A stretch of 64,000 nt of DNA from a bacterium SCSIO 12696 (GTDB lineage: Bacteria; Pseudomonadota; Gammaproteobacteria; Pseudomonadales; Porticoccaceae), in assembly GCA_024397955.1 (NCBI GenBank), contig CP073744.1, positions 2,046,001-2,110,000 on the forward strand, in the 5' to 3' direction. A program made the translations under genes and the position numbers. How positions within the stretch are numbered: position 1 is the first letter of the stretch; every line of letters starts with the position of its first letter. The notes beneath the pieces are model-generated. The model saw nothing but the letters and a program-made list of their open reading frames with translations. It ran no database searches and was not told the DNA's origin. Positions 51,609 through 58,726 of this stretch are shown here, in pieces.

Positions 51609-53043
51609 GCCCAAATTAACTTTTGGTAGAGGCGATCACGTTTGCCCTAAAACTGGAATTGAGTCTCTTGGTGTTTACGATATCAATGACGAGCTTAGAA
51701 AGTCAGAATTACGAGTTGGACTTGTGGGGCGACCAAAAGGAATAGATGATTTGAATGGATGGTTGCGTCATTGTCAATCATTTATAGAAGGTAAAGAAAG
51801 CAAGCTGCCTAACTTGTTTCGAGGGTTTGGCGGGTTTTCAGATACACATGGTTATTACTGTAAGCTGCTCTATGGGGATAGATCAACTCGTCCTATTGAG
51901 AATTCGAAAATCCAAAAAATACAGAAGATAAAAGATATTGAAGAGCGTATTAATTCTTGTGTTCAGCTTTATTTCGAAGAAATTCGCTTCTTAGCCGAAA
52001 ATAGGCCTGTGGATGTTATTGTTTGTGCGCTGCCAGATGATTTATTTTCGGCCGTTACTGAGAGCCCATCTTTAGAAAAAATTAAAAACAATGAAGATAT
52101 TTTAGAAGATCGGCTAGGTGAGCAAGCTGATGAGGAAGCTACCCAGCTAGAATACAATTTTAGGCGTCTTCTAAAGGCGAAAACTATGCCGTTCGGTGTT
52201 CCGCTCCAACTTGCGAGAGAGAAGGTGTTCTGTGTTGGAAAAAATCCGAGAGATATTGAGGATGAGGCTACGAGAGCTTGGAATTTTTGTACAGCCCTTT
52301 ACTATAAAGGTATAAAAACTATTCCGTGGAGATTAAGAGAAGACGTTAATAAACCCAGAACATGTTATGTTGGAGTAGGGTTTTATAAGAGCCGTGATAA
52401 AAAAACAATTTCTACAAGCTTGGCGCAGGTTTTCGATGAATATGGTCATGGTGTTATCTTAAGAGGCTCTCCAGTTTCAATAGACAAAGATAATAAACGA
52501 CCGTATATGGATAAACAGCAGGCATTTGATTTGCTGTCTAATGCTTTAGATGAATACAAGCGCGCTTTAAAGCAATCTCCTGCTCGTGTTGTTGTTCATA
52601 AAAAAAGTAACTTTAGAAAAGAAGAGATTGACGGATTTAATATCGCACTCGAATTGAAAGGCGTTCAGCTAAAAGACTATGTAACTGTTATGCCGTCCTC
52701 TATTAAATTATTCAGTTACGAATTATTTCCTCCACCTAGAGGAAGCTTTTTAGCATTGAGTGATGATCGAGCTATTTTATATACTCGTGGTTTCATCAAC
52801 TACTATAAAACTTACCCTGGCGGTTATGTGCCCACTCCTATAGAGATAAGAGCTTTTGAAAACGAATATTCAATAGAAAATATCGCTACGGAAATCCTGG
52901 GCCTTACAAAGATGAACTGGAACAATGCCCGCCTAGATGGAAAATGGCCAATTACCTTGGAGTGTGCGGAACGAGTTGGTGAAATCCTAAAGTATGTGGA
53001 AGACAAGCAGACGCCTCAGGCGAGCTATGCATTTTATATGTAG
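51586..53043 (+). CDS. Short prokaryotic Argonaute (MID-PIWI), catalytically inactive
   Basis: 485 residues from ATG 51586 (MKFKILDEPKLTFGRGDHVC), preceded by GGAGGGA; a longer frame from 51526 is not supported. The N-terminal FGRGDHVCPKTGIESLGVYD and the ~140-250 region (VDVIVCALPDD, RRLLKAKTMPFGVPLQLAREK) fit the MID domain of short pAgos. The PIWI domain runs from CYVGVGFYKSRD (260) through RVVVHKKSNFRKEEIDGF (334-351) to NWNNARLDGKWPITLECAER (444-463). The first catalytic Asp position is Gly264 and the usual RD pair after the His is Lys339-Lys340, so slicing is not expected. N and PAZ domains are lacking. Short pAgos bind guide and target with an APAZ partner, which the overlapping upstream gene appears to supply. 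Confidence 0.88.
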   Translation: MKFKILDEPKLTFGRGDHVCPKTGIESLGVYDINDELRKSELRVGLVGRPKGIDDLNGWLRHCQSFIEGKESKLPNLFRGFGGFSDTHGYYCKLLYGDRSTRPIENSKIQKIQKIKDIEERINSCVQLYFEEIRFLAENRPVDVIVCALPDDLFSAVTESPSLEKIKNNEDILEDRLGEQADEEATQLEYNFRRLLKAKTMPFGVPLQLAREKVFCVGKNPRDIEDEATRAWNFCTALYYKGIKTIPWRLREDVNKPRTCYVGVGFYKSRDKKTISTSLAQVFDEYGHGVILRGSPVSIDKDNKRPYMDKQQAFDLLSNALDEYKRALKQSPARVVVHKKSNFRKEEIDGFNIALELKGVQLKDYVTVMPSSIKLFSYELFPPPRGSFLALSDDRAILYTRGFINYYKTYPGGYVPTPIEIRAFENEYSIENIATEILGLTKMNWNNARLDGKWPITLECAERVGEILKYVEDKQTPQASYAFYM

Positions 53044-53108
53044 TAGTGTGTAAATATGCACAGCATGAAATGTCCGCTCTTGGCCGAAGGCATACATAAT
53101 TTTGCCAC

Positions 53109-53136
53109 TTGACACAAATCTCAATCTCGCTATCAT
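53109..53136 (+). promoter_or_regulatory. Sigma-70 promoter of the rtcB leader
   Basis: TTGACA and TATCAT are separated by 16 bp. It points toward the structured leader and rtcB, and shows the rtcB transcript can start independently of the Argonaute operon. Confidence 0.7.
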
Positions 53137-53189
53137 TCCCACCACTCAACCCTCGCTGCCAATCAGCCACCCAAATGAGGAGCACTTAA

Positions 53190-53225
53190 ATGTACCAATC
53201 AACAATTCGGAAAAATAAAAAATAA
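53190..53225 (+). CDS. Possible 11-residue leader peptide upstream of rtcB
   Basis: ATG 53190 follows a GAGGAG ribosome site and reads MYQSTIRKNKK before a TAA. The start codon and ribosome site lie in the 5' arm of stem A, so translation and folding of the leader would compete. Short ORFs occur by chance; the well-placed ribosome site is the main support. Confidence 0.35.
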   Translation: MYQSTIRKNKK

Positions 53226-53289
53226 CCTTTTAAGTGCTGATGCCTGGAAGGTTATTCAAAATACCTTCCAGCCCGAAAACCGCTTTCTA

Positions 53290-53328
53290 TAAAGCCCTGG
53301 CTGGTACTGCCGGGGCTTTTTCGTTTTT
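53290..53328 (+). terminator. Rho-independent terminator upstream of rtcB
   Basis: AAAGCCC-T-GGC pairs with GCC-G-GGGCTTT around TGGTACT, an 11-bp stem with one wobble, followed by TTCGTTTTT. It lies between the leader promoter and the rtcB start, so rtcB needs read-through or another promoter. Confidence 0.8.
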
Positions 53329-53394
53329 GCGTTAACAATCCCGCTGGAAGGTTTAATCAATAACAGCATGCCCGAAACAGGGCAGGGGTTTGTT

Positions 53395-54600
53395 ATGCCT
53401 GTAAAAATGGAACTCAATGCCGGCAATAACGGTTTTAAGCCGGTAAAAAGTTATACGCGGGATGTGGATAACACCGCGTTGACGCAATTAAAAAATTTGT
53501 CGCAATTGTCTTTTATTCACTCCCATGTGGCCGCGATGCCAGATGTGCACGCGGGTATTGGCGCCACGGTGGGCTCTGTGATTCCCACTAAGTCGGCAAT
53601 TATTCCCGCGGCGGTGGGGGTGGATATTGGCTGTGGGATGGTGGCGGTACAGCTATCGCTGAATGCGGCGCAGCTGCCAGATAATCTGAAGCCCATGCGC
53701 GATGCCATTGAGCGTGCGGTGCCGGTGGGTGCCAGAGCGCACAAAATGGTGAGCGCTCGTGATTCCGCATGCCGCTCTTTGCAAGGCGGTGTCAGTTGGT
53801 TGTTGGAGAAGCACCCAACGCTGCAAAAAATGCTGAAAAACCCACAACAAACCTGGGTAAAGCAGCTGGGCACGTTGGGCAGTGGCAATCACTTTATCGA
53901 GCTGTGTCTGGATGAAAGTAACGGCGTGTGGGTGATGCTGCATTCCGGCAGCCGGGGCATTGGCAACGCTATTGGTCGCTACTTTATCCAGCTGGCTCGC
54001 AAAGATATGAGCGGCCATATGCACAATTTGCCAGATCGTGATTTGGCCTACTTTAGCGAGGGCAACCCACACTTTACAGACTATATGGCGGCGGTGGAGT
54101 GGGCGCAGGAGTACGCGCGCATCAACCGGGAAGAGATGTTGAATCTGGTATTGCGGGCCATTCGCCCACTGTTGCCGGCGTTTACTTTGATGGAAAGCGC
54201 CATTAACTGCCATCACAACTACGTGAGCCGTGAACATCACTACGGCGAGGACGTATACGTGACGCGCAAAGGCGCTATCCGTGCTGGTGAAGGTGAGTTA
54301 GGCATTATCCCCGGCAGTATGGGGGCGCGTTCTTACATTGTGCGCGGCAAGGGCAGTGAGCAGTCGTTTTGTTCCTGCGCCCACGGTGCTGGTCGCACCA
54401 TGAGCCGCAGTGAAGCGCGGCGGCGCTTTAAGCGCGAGGATTTGGTGCGTCAAACCCAAGGTGTGGAATGCCGCAAGGACAAGGGCGTGCTGGATGAAAT
54501 CCCCGCCGCTTATAAGGATATCGATGTAGTGATGGATAACCAGAGTGATCTGGTTGAGGTGGTGTACACCCTGAAACAAGTACTTTGCGTTAAAGGTTAG
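53395..54600 (+). CDS. rtcB: RtcB-family RNA ligase (3'-phosphate/5'-hydroxyl)
   Basis: 401 residues from ATG 53395, preceded by AGGGG; ATG 53368 would add nine residues and 53407 would remove four. Signatures are HVAAMPDVHAGIGATVGSVI, VGVDIGCGMVAVQL (metal-binding Cys), GSGNHFIEL, HSGSRGIGN and the guanylation-site region CSCAHGAGRTMSR with its catalytic His. All are intact. RtcB joins 2',3'-cyclic or 3'-phosphate RNA to 5'-OH RNA with GTP and repairs cleaved tRNA or rRNA. No rtcA, rtcR, archease or Ro60 gene is next to it. Confidence 0.96.
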   Translation: MPVKMELNAGNNGFKPVKSYTRDVDNTALTQLKNLSQLSFIHSHVAAMPDVHAGIGATVGSVIPTKSAIIPAAVGVDIGCGMVAVQLSLNAAQLPDNLKPMRDAIERAVPVGARAHKMVSARDSACRSLQGGVSWLLEKHPTLQKMLKNPQQTWVKQLGTLGSGNHFIELCLDESNGVWVMLHSGSRGIGNAIGRYFIQLARKDMSGHMHNLPDRDLAYFSEGNPHFTDYMAAVEWAQEYARINREEMLNLVLRAIRPLLPAFTLMESAINCHHNYVSREHHYGEDVYVTRKGAIRAGEGELGIIPGSMGARSYIVRGKGSEQSFCSCAHGAGRTMSRSEARRRFKREDLVRQTQGVECRKDKGVLDEIPAAYKDIDVVMDNQSDLVEVVYTLKQVLCVKG

Positions 54601-54634
54601 CGATTTAAAAGAAACATTCCTGAGGAGGAAGCCA

Positions 54635-54778
54635 ATGAAAACCATTCCCGGTTTTAACACCGAACGAACGACAACACTTTTTAGAAAAAATTTTGGAAAG
54701 AACTATGGACACTCAATTACTCGACGAAGTAATCGCTTGTCTGTCTGGAGAGCGTTATCTGTTCCCCTACAACGATGA
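54635..54778 (+). CDS. Possible 47-residue ORF overlapping the next gene
   Basis: ATG 54635 follows a perfect GAGGAGG ribosome site and gives MKTIPGFNTERTTTLFRKNF and a basic tail ending SVPLQR, overlapping the start of the 311-residue gene in another frame by 74 bp. It could be a translated coupling ORF or an accidental frame behind a ribosome site. No homology is recognised. Confidence 0.3.
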   Translation: MKTIPGFNTERTTTLFRKNFGKNYGHSITRRSNRLSVWRALSVPLQR

Positions 54779-55640
54779 TCGCTATGCGGTCGCGTTGTTG
54801 CAACGCCTGTTGCGCAGTGGTGAGCAGAGAATATCCGACTTAAAGCGTACTCCCTACGGCAAGCTGTTAAATAAACCGGCCATTCAGAAAATGGTGGCCA
54901 CAAAAGGTGATGGCAAACTCAACCGCCAGGATTTGGATTGGTTGGCGATGAGCAGTAACCCCTATGTGCTTACCTTGGGTCGTTGGGGCGGCAAGCCGGA
55001 TTACCGTTGGAGCCAGATTTCCCGCCCCGGCGAAAACCTGGTATTGCAGCTGAATTTTAATCGCGGTCACGATCAAGACTTTGAGCACTCCCTGACTATT
55101 GATCGGGAGGAATTTAACGGCTGGAGTCACCCCACCAGTGATAGCGGCAGAAGCACCCTGAGTTGGGCACGAATCGATCTGGATCTGGACAGCGGCCAGG
55201 CGCTGATTGAGGAAATACAAACGGACTGGTACCGGGATGTGCTGCGTTTGTATCGCCGCAAACAGTGGGCGGAAAACCAAAAAAGGGAGCAGTTTTTCTT
55301 TTGGGGTTATGAACTGTCCGTTAAACAGGTTCACGGTTATTGCATGCGCACATTGGGTGCGCACCAAAAGTGGAACGAAGCCATGCTAACGGCGGCACTG
55401 ACGTTTTTGTGGGAGCAGGTGGGCATTAACGACATTTACTACCACAGCTACGAAACTGGCCGCATGCTGAAAAACATTGGCGAGTACAGTGGTCCGCCCC
55501 GTTCCCTGTACACTGATCTACCCAAGCGCTTTTGTTTTCAGGAAGTAGAGCAAGGCCCGCAGTGGATCGAAAACTGCACACCGGCGCGGCGGCGGTTAAA
55601 GAAAGTGAAACAACCGAAGTGGTTTCGGTTGTGCATTTAA
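54705..55640 (+). CDS. Unrecognised 311-residue protein, likely co-transcribed with rtcB
   Basis: Starts at ATG 54705 (MDTQLLDEVIACLSGERYLF) with GGAAAG upstream. I do not recognise the family. It is soluble, rich in Trp, Tyr and Arg, with RYLFPYNDDRYAVALLQRLL at the N-terminus, RIDLDLDSGQALIEEIQTDW in the middle (an acidic segment that could coordinate metal), YYHSYETGRMLKNIGEYSGP and a basic tail RRRLKKVKQPKWFRLCI. It lies 104 bp after rtcB on the same strand with no terminator between, so a role in RNA repair or its control is possible but is only inferred from position. Confidence 0.7.
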   Translation: MDTQLLDEVIACLSGERYLFPYNDDRYAVALLQRLLRSGEQRISDLKRTPYGKLLNKPAIQKMVATKGDGKLNRQDLDWLAMSSNPYVLTLGRWGGKPDYRWSQISRPGENLVLQLNFNRGHDQDFEHSLTIDREEFNGWSHPTSDSGRSTLSWARIDLDLDSGQALIEEIQTDWYRDVLRLYRRKQWAENQKREQFFFWGYELSVKQVHGYCMRTLGAHQKWNEAMLTAALTFLWEQVGINDIYYHSYETGRMLKNIGEYSGPPRSLYTDLPKRFCFQEVEQGPQWIENCTPARRRLKKVKQPKWFRLCI

Positions 55641-55649
55641 TCCGGTTCG

Positions 55650-55735
55650 TCATTGCGAGGAGCGAAGCGACGCGGCAATCTCCATCAATGCACTGCCATG
55701 CTAGCTGAGATCGCCGCGCTTCGCTCGCGATGACG
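55650..55735. repeat. Dispersed palindromic repeat, copy 5 (complete)
   Basis: The cleanest copy: CGTCATTGCGAGGAGCGAAG then CGACGCGGCAATCTCC, a short middle, then GAGATCGCCGCGCTTCGCTC and GCGATGACG. The arms are inverted over about 30 bp each with a few mismatches. Confidence 0.9.
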
Positions 55736-55770
55736 AGAATTAAACGTGGGATCACAATAAAGGAGGAACC

Positions 55771-55962
55771 ATGCCTGATAGAAACCACAACAATCGGCGC
55801 ACTCAGCGTCAAGCCACGGGCAATCCCATTGCCCAAAATCCTTTGCTTCGCAAAGGTGGCGTGCACGAAAAATCCAATAGTGCCAAACGCCAAAGCGCCA
55901 AGCGCGACCTGAAACAGCGGGTTCGCGCCTGGCGCAATTTTTTAAAAACTTTGCCTGCCTAG
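55771..55962 (+). CDS. Small basic protein, 3' end duplicated at 57609
   Basis: 63 residues from ATG 55771 after AAAGGAGG: MPDRNHNNRRTQRQATGNPI, then AQNPLLRKGGVHEKSNSAKR and QSAKRDLKQRVRAWRNFLKT. It is very basic and has no membrane segment. I recall similar NPLLRKGGVHEKS proteins in Gammaproteobacteria but no function. A 55-bp piece of its 3' end (53 of 55 identical) lies again at 57609-57663. Confidence 0.7.
   Translation: MPDRNHNNRRTQRQATGNPIAQNPLLRKGGVHEKSNSAKRQSAKRDLKQRVRAWRNFLKTLPA
55884..55938 (+). repeat. 55-bp direct repeat, left copy
   Basis: It begins CAAACGCCAAAGCGCCAAGC inside the small basic protein gene and ends CGCGCCTGGCGCAAT. The right copy at 57609-57663 differs at two positions. 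The pair flanks the AT-rich beta-helix gene. Confidence 0.9.
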
Positions 55963-56136
55963 CTTTTATATACTTAAAATTAACAGCCAGCTGCTTCACT
56001 ATAAGACCAAGTATAAGTTCTCTGCTTATACCTTTATATTTACTTATCAAGCAGTGTAAATTTATATACTGCTGGCGTAATTTCCCCAGAAAAATACTCA
56101 TCTGAAACATTAATTTCTATAAAAAGGGATTTCGTA

Positions 56137-57573
56137 ATGATCAATATTAAAATACTCGTTGCTTCTATTTTATCTGGCCTTTTGTGTCCAGAAGTAGCAC
56201 CCGCGTGTGAACGCACCTTACAGTCATATGGGGCAGTTGGTGATGGTGTCACTGATGATACTTTTGCATTGAATGCAGCTTTTTCGGACGTCTGCGATCT
56301 TGATGGCGAGTGGCTAACTTACGTTACTACTTCTGAATTAAGAATTGAGAACGATATACATGTTAAGAATTTTGAATTGAGGCTATCAGAGCTGGCTTGT
56401 ACGACTGAATGTTATCCAAGCCTGTCTGCTGTAGGTACTGATATTCTGACGAAGTATGGGGGCACTGTAAGCCTTAAAAATGTGACAGTGAATCGTGGCG
56501 CAAATTTAGCGAATGGAAGAAGCCCAGACTCTACTGCAGCGATCCTCATAAGTGGGGTAACAAGCGGTCTTCTTGAGGACGTTTCGGTCACGGGCGATGG
56601 TATTGGTTCTGGAATTAGAGTAGTCGATTCAGATAATGTTGAATTGAATGGCGGTCTAATACATGACATGAAGTTTTCTTCAGAAACACCACTGGATGCT
56701 TCTGGAGAGCACGAAAGGCTTCAGGGTATTTTAGTTCAGAGGTCAACTAACGTTAGAATTTTGGGTACGAAAATAGAAAGATTGCACTCTACAGATGATG
56801 GAGGAGTAACTTATTTGCCATTTCAAACAGATGGCATAACAGTATCCGGTACGGATGGTCTGTTTATTCTTAGTGTAGCAGTTGAAAGTGTAGGTGAAGG
56901 TATCGACTTGACTGGCAACCTGACTATTCCTGGTGGAAGTGGTTTAGTTGGAAATAGGAACTTTGAAATTGCGCACTCTTCGGTTTTTGATGCTCACTCA
57001 TGGGGGTTCAAATTTGCCAATACGGCTCGTCATGGGTTGGTGCGAGATTCGACCGCCGTACGGTCGGGCTATGCAGGCTTTGTGTTCTCAGGGCCATCTA
57101 ATAGCAATACAATAGGGGCTGAGGCAACACAGAATATAATTGCTGATAACTGTCTTGCAAAAGATACGGGCTACAATAGTTCTTGGCCTGCTGCTTATGG
57201 CTTCTTGGTTTTAAAAAACGACAATTTTTTTTCATCATATCCAAAAAAAATAGTCATCCGAAATAGTGTCGCTAAAGACGATCAGGCCATTCCTACCATG
57301 AATTATGGCTTCTTTAGTCAAAACCCGATTAACGTTGTGAACAACGTCGATTCTTATCACCATATTATCGATGGAGCTAGTGGGTTCGACTCTGCAGCGT
57401 ACACTACTTCTACAATCGAAGCCCATCATCAGAACATACTTGGCTGCGCCGTAAAAGATACAAGCTTAGAGTGGTGGTTTGAAAAGGGCGCATTTGGTGG
57501 CTGGGACGAAGCACGTTTGGTTGCAGACCTTAATGATCTTCTTAACAGACATGATTTTGGCAGCTGTCAGTAG
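56137..57573 (+). CDS. Exported right-handed beta-helix (pectate-lyase-like) protein
   Basis: 478 residues with a signal peptide (ILVASILSGLLCPEVAPA). The start of the mature protein, LQSYGAVGDGVTDDTFALNA, is the usual first coil of the pectate lyase 3 / GH28-like superfamily; repeated short beta segments with Asn and Asp turns follow (VSLKNVTVNRG, LLEDVSVTGDG, VRILGTKIERL). No catalytic set is obvious. Base composition is AT-rich compared with the surrounding genes and the gene lies between two copies of a 55-bp direct repeat, so acquisition is likely. It may be a polysaccharide-active or surface protein. Confidence 0.78.
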   Translation: MINIKILVASILSGLLCPEVAPACERTLQSYGAVGDGVTDDTFALNAAFSDVCDLDGEWLTYVTTSELRIENDIHVKNFELRLSELACTTECYPSLSAVGTDILTKYGGTVSLKNVTVNRGANLANGRSPDSTAAILISGVTSGLLEDVSVTGDGIGSGIRVVDSDNVELNGGLIHDMKFSSETPLDASGEHERLQGILVQRSTNVRILGTKIERLHSTDDGGVTYLPFQTDGITVSGTDGLFILSVAVESVGEGIDLTGNLTIPGGSGLVGNRNFEIAHSSVFDAHSWGFKFANTARHGLVRDSTAVRSGYAGFVFSGPSNSNTIGAEATQNIIADNCLAKDTGYNSSWPAAYGFLVLKNDNFFSSYPKKIVIRNSVAKDDQAIPTMNYGFFSQNPINVVNNVDSYHHIIDGASGFDSAAYTTSTIEAHHQNILGCAVKDTSLEWWFEKGAFGGWDEARLVADLNDLLNRHDFGSCQ

Positions 57574-57608
57574 GTAAACACTGATGGCGATCACTTTTGC
57601 AAAGAACA

Positions 57609-57663
57609 CAAACGCCAAAGCGCCAAGCGCGACCTGCAGCAGCGGGTTCGCGCCTGGCGCAAT
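57609..57663 (+). repeat. 55-bp direct repeat, right copy (remnant of the small basic gene)
   Basis: It reads KRQSAKRDLQQRVRAWRN in the plus strand and continues in frame to a TAA at 57681, overlapping the end of the convergent LysR gene. It has no start codon, so it is a gene fragment. Confidence 0.88.
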
Positions 57664-57667
57664 CTTT

Positions 57668-58624
57668 TTATGGTTTTTGTATAACGCGACTATCCAGGTA
57701 ACCCGCCTCAACCAATTGCTTGAGTAACTCCTGACATTTTTCTCGCACCCGATCTCGCAACAACCGTACCGCCGGAGTGATGGATTGCCGACTGGGGCAA
57801 ATTAGCCACAGTTCCGTAGAGCGGGGCTGGTAATCCGGCATCACGGTAACCACTTTGCCTGCCAACAAGTCCGCCGCCATATCCAGGCAAGACTTTATCG
57901 CCAAACCGTGTCCGGCCACGCACCAGCGTCGTACCAGGTCGCCATCGTTAGAAGCGCGATTGCCTTTCATTTTTATTTTGTGAGTTTTTTCTTTGTTGGC
58001 CCGCCCTCTATGAGTAAAGGCCCAAGTGTCGTGAATCACATCGTGCAGTTGGTAAAAAAGCCCATTGTGGGCGGCCAAGTCTTCCGGCTTTTTGGGCGTG
58101 CCGTGGGTTTGTAAATACGATTCTGTGGCGCACAGCAGGGCGGGCACATCGCAAATTTTAAAACCGTACAGGCTGGCGTCGTTGGGGGAGCCGTAGCGCA
58201 GGGCCATATCTACCGAGTCCCGATAAAAGTCGATATTGCTGTCGCTCACATTGAGTTTCAGGCTCAGGTTTGGGTAAGTTGCGACAAATTCATCGAGCCA
58301 GGGCGTCACCAGATTGCGCCCCAAATCCGATGACACCGCAAGGCGCAGCTCACCGTCCACCACGTCCAGGTCGTCTTTCATGTTTTGTTTGGCCTGCTCC
58401 AGCACCTGAAGTGCTTGCTGGCACTGAGGAATGTACTTTTCCCCGGCGGGAGACAAACGCAACTGCCGGGTGGTGCGGATAAACAGCTCCGTGCCCAGGT
58501 GGTTTTCCACCCGTTTAAGGGCGGCACTGGCGGTGGCGGTGCGCATATCCAGGTTGGTCGCGGCTGCGGTGATGCTGCGAAACTCCGCGACTTTCAAAAC
58601 CACTTGCAAGTCTTCTACTAACAT
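57668..58624 (-). CDS. LysR-family transcriptional regulator
   Basis: 318 residues. The N-terminal winged HTH is LQVVLKVAEFRSITAAATNL with ATASAALKRVENHLGTELF; the effector domain starts GELRLAVSSDLGRNLVTPWL. It is divergent from the oxidoreductase gene and probably controls it. Its 3' end overlaps the direct-repeat remnant by 16 bp on the other strand, so the C-terminus (VEAGYLDSRVIQKP) may have been altered by that event. Confidence 0.92.
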   Translation of the reverse strand: MLVEDLQVVLKVAEFRSITAAATNLDMRTATASAALKRVENHLGTELFIRTTRQLRLSPAGEKYIPQCQQALQVLEQAKQNMKDDLDVVDGELRLAVSSDLGRNLVTPWLDEFVATYPNLSLKLNVSDSNIDFYRDSVDMALRYGSPNDASLYGFKICDVPALLCATESYLQTHGTPKKPEDLAAHNGLFYQLHDVIHDTWAFTHRGRANKEKTHKIKMKGNRASNDGDLVRRWCVAGHGLAIKSCLDMAADLLAGKVVTVMPDYQPRSTELWLICPSRQSITPAVRLLRDRVREKCQELLKQLVEAGYLDSRVIQKP

Positions 58625-58631
58625 ATTCTCA

Positions 58632-58648
58632 AATTATTTTTGATAATT
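58632..58648. promoter_or_regulatory. Candidate LysR-type operator
   Basis: AATTAT-TTTTG-ATAATT is a perfect 6-5-6 inverted repeat containing a T-N11-A core, located in the 102-bp gap between the divergent regulator and oxidoreductase genes. Confidence 0.55.
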
Positions 58649-58726
58649 ATTCAAAGATTACGCTGTTTAAGGGTGTGCTGGCAAATTCTAAGATGCCTCT
58701 CGTTGCTAACGAATTGGAGAGAGCCC

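Larger units (their letters stand above)
53143..53328 (+). ncRNA. Structured rtcB leader or small RNA
   Basis: From the promoter at 53109 an RNA would start near 53143. It contains stem A (AGCACTTAAA 53181 with TTTAAGTGCT 53229), stem B (CTGGAAGGT 53244 with ACCTTCCAG 53263), and a strong terminator hairpin C. Stem A encloses an 11-codon ORF. The sequence CTGGAAGGTT of stem B is repeated at 53344, after the terminator, so the ACCTTCCAG strand has two possible partners. This could be an attenuated leader of rtcB or a separate small RNA of about 185 nt. It does not show the tRNA-like domain expected for a YrlA-type RNA. Confidence 0.5.

Noticed and set aside
53143-53328. YrlA (Y RNA-like) RNA upstream of rtcB
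   Set aside because: No tRNA-like T-arm sequence is visible and there is no Ro60/TROVE gene nearby.
50178-54600. rtcB as a functional third gene of the Argonaute system (repair of cleaved RNA)
   Set aside because: rtcB has its own promoter, a terminator between, and the base composition of the host chromosome, so linkage is most simply chance.
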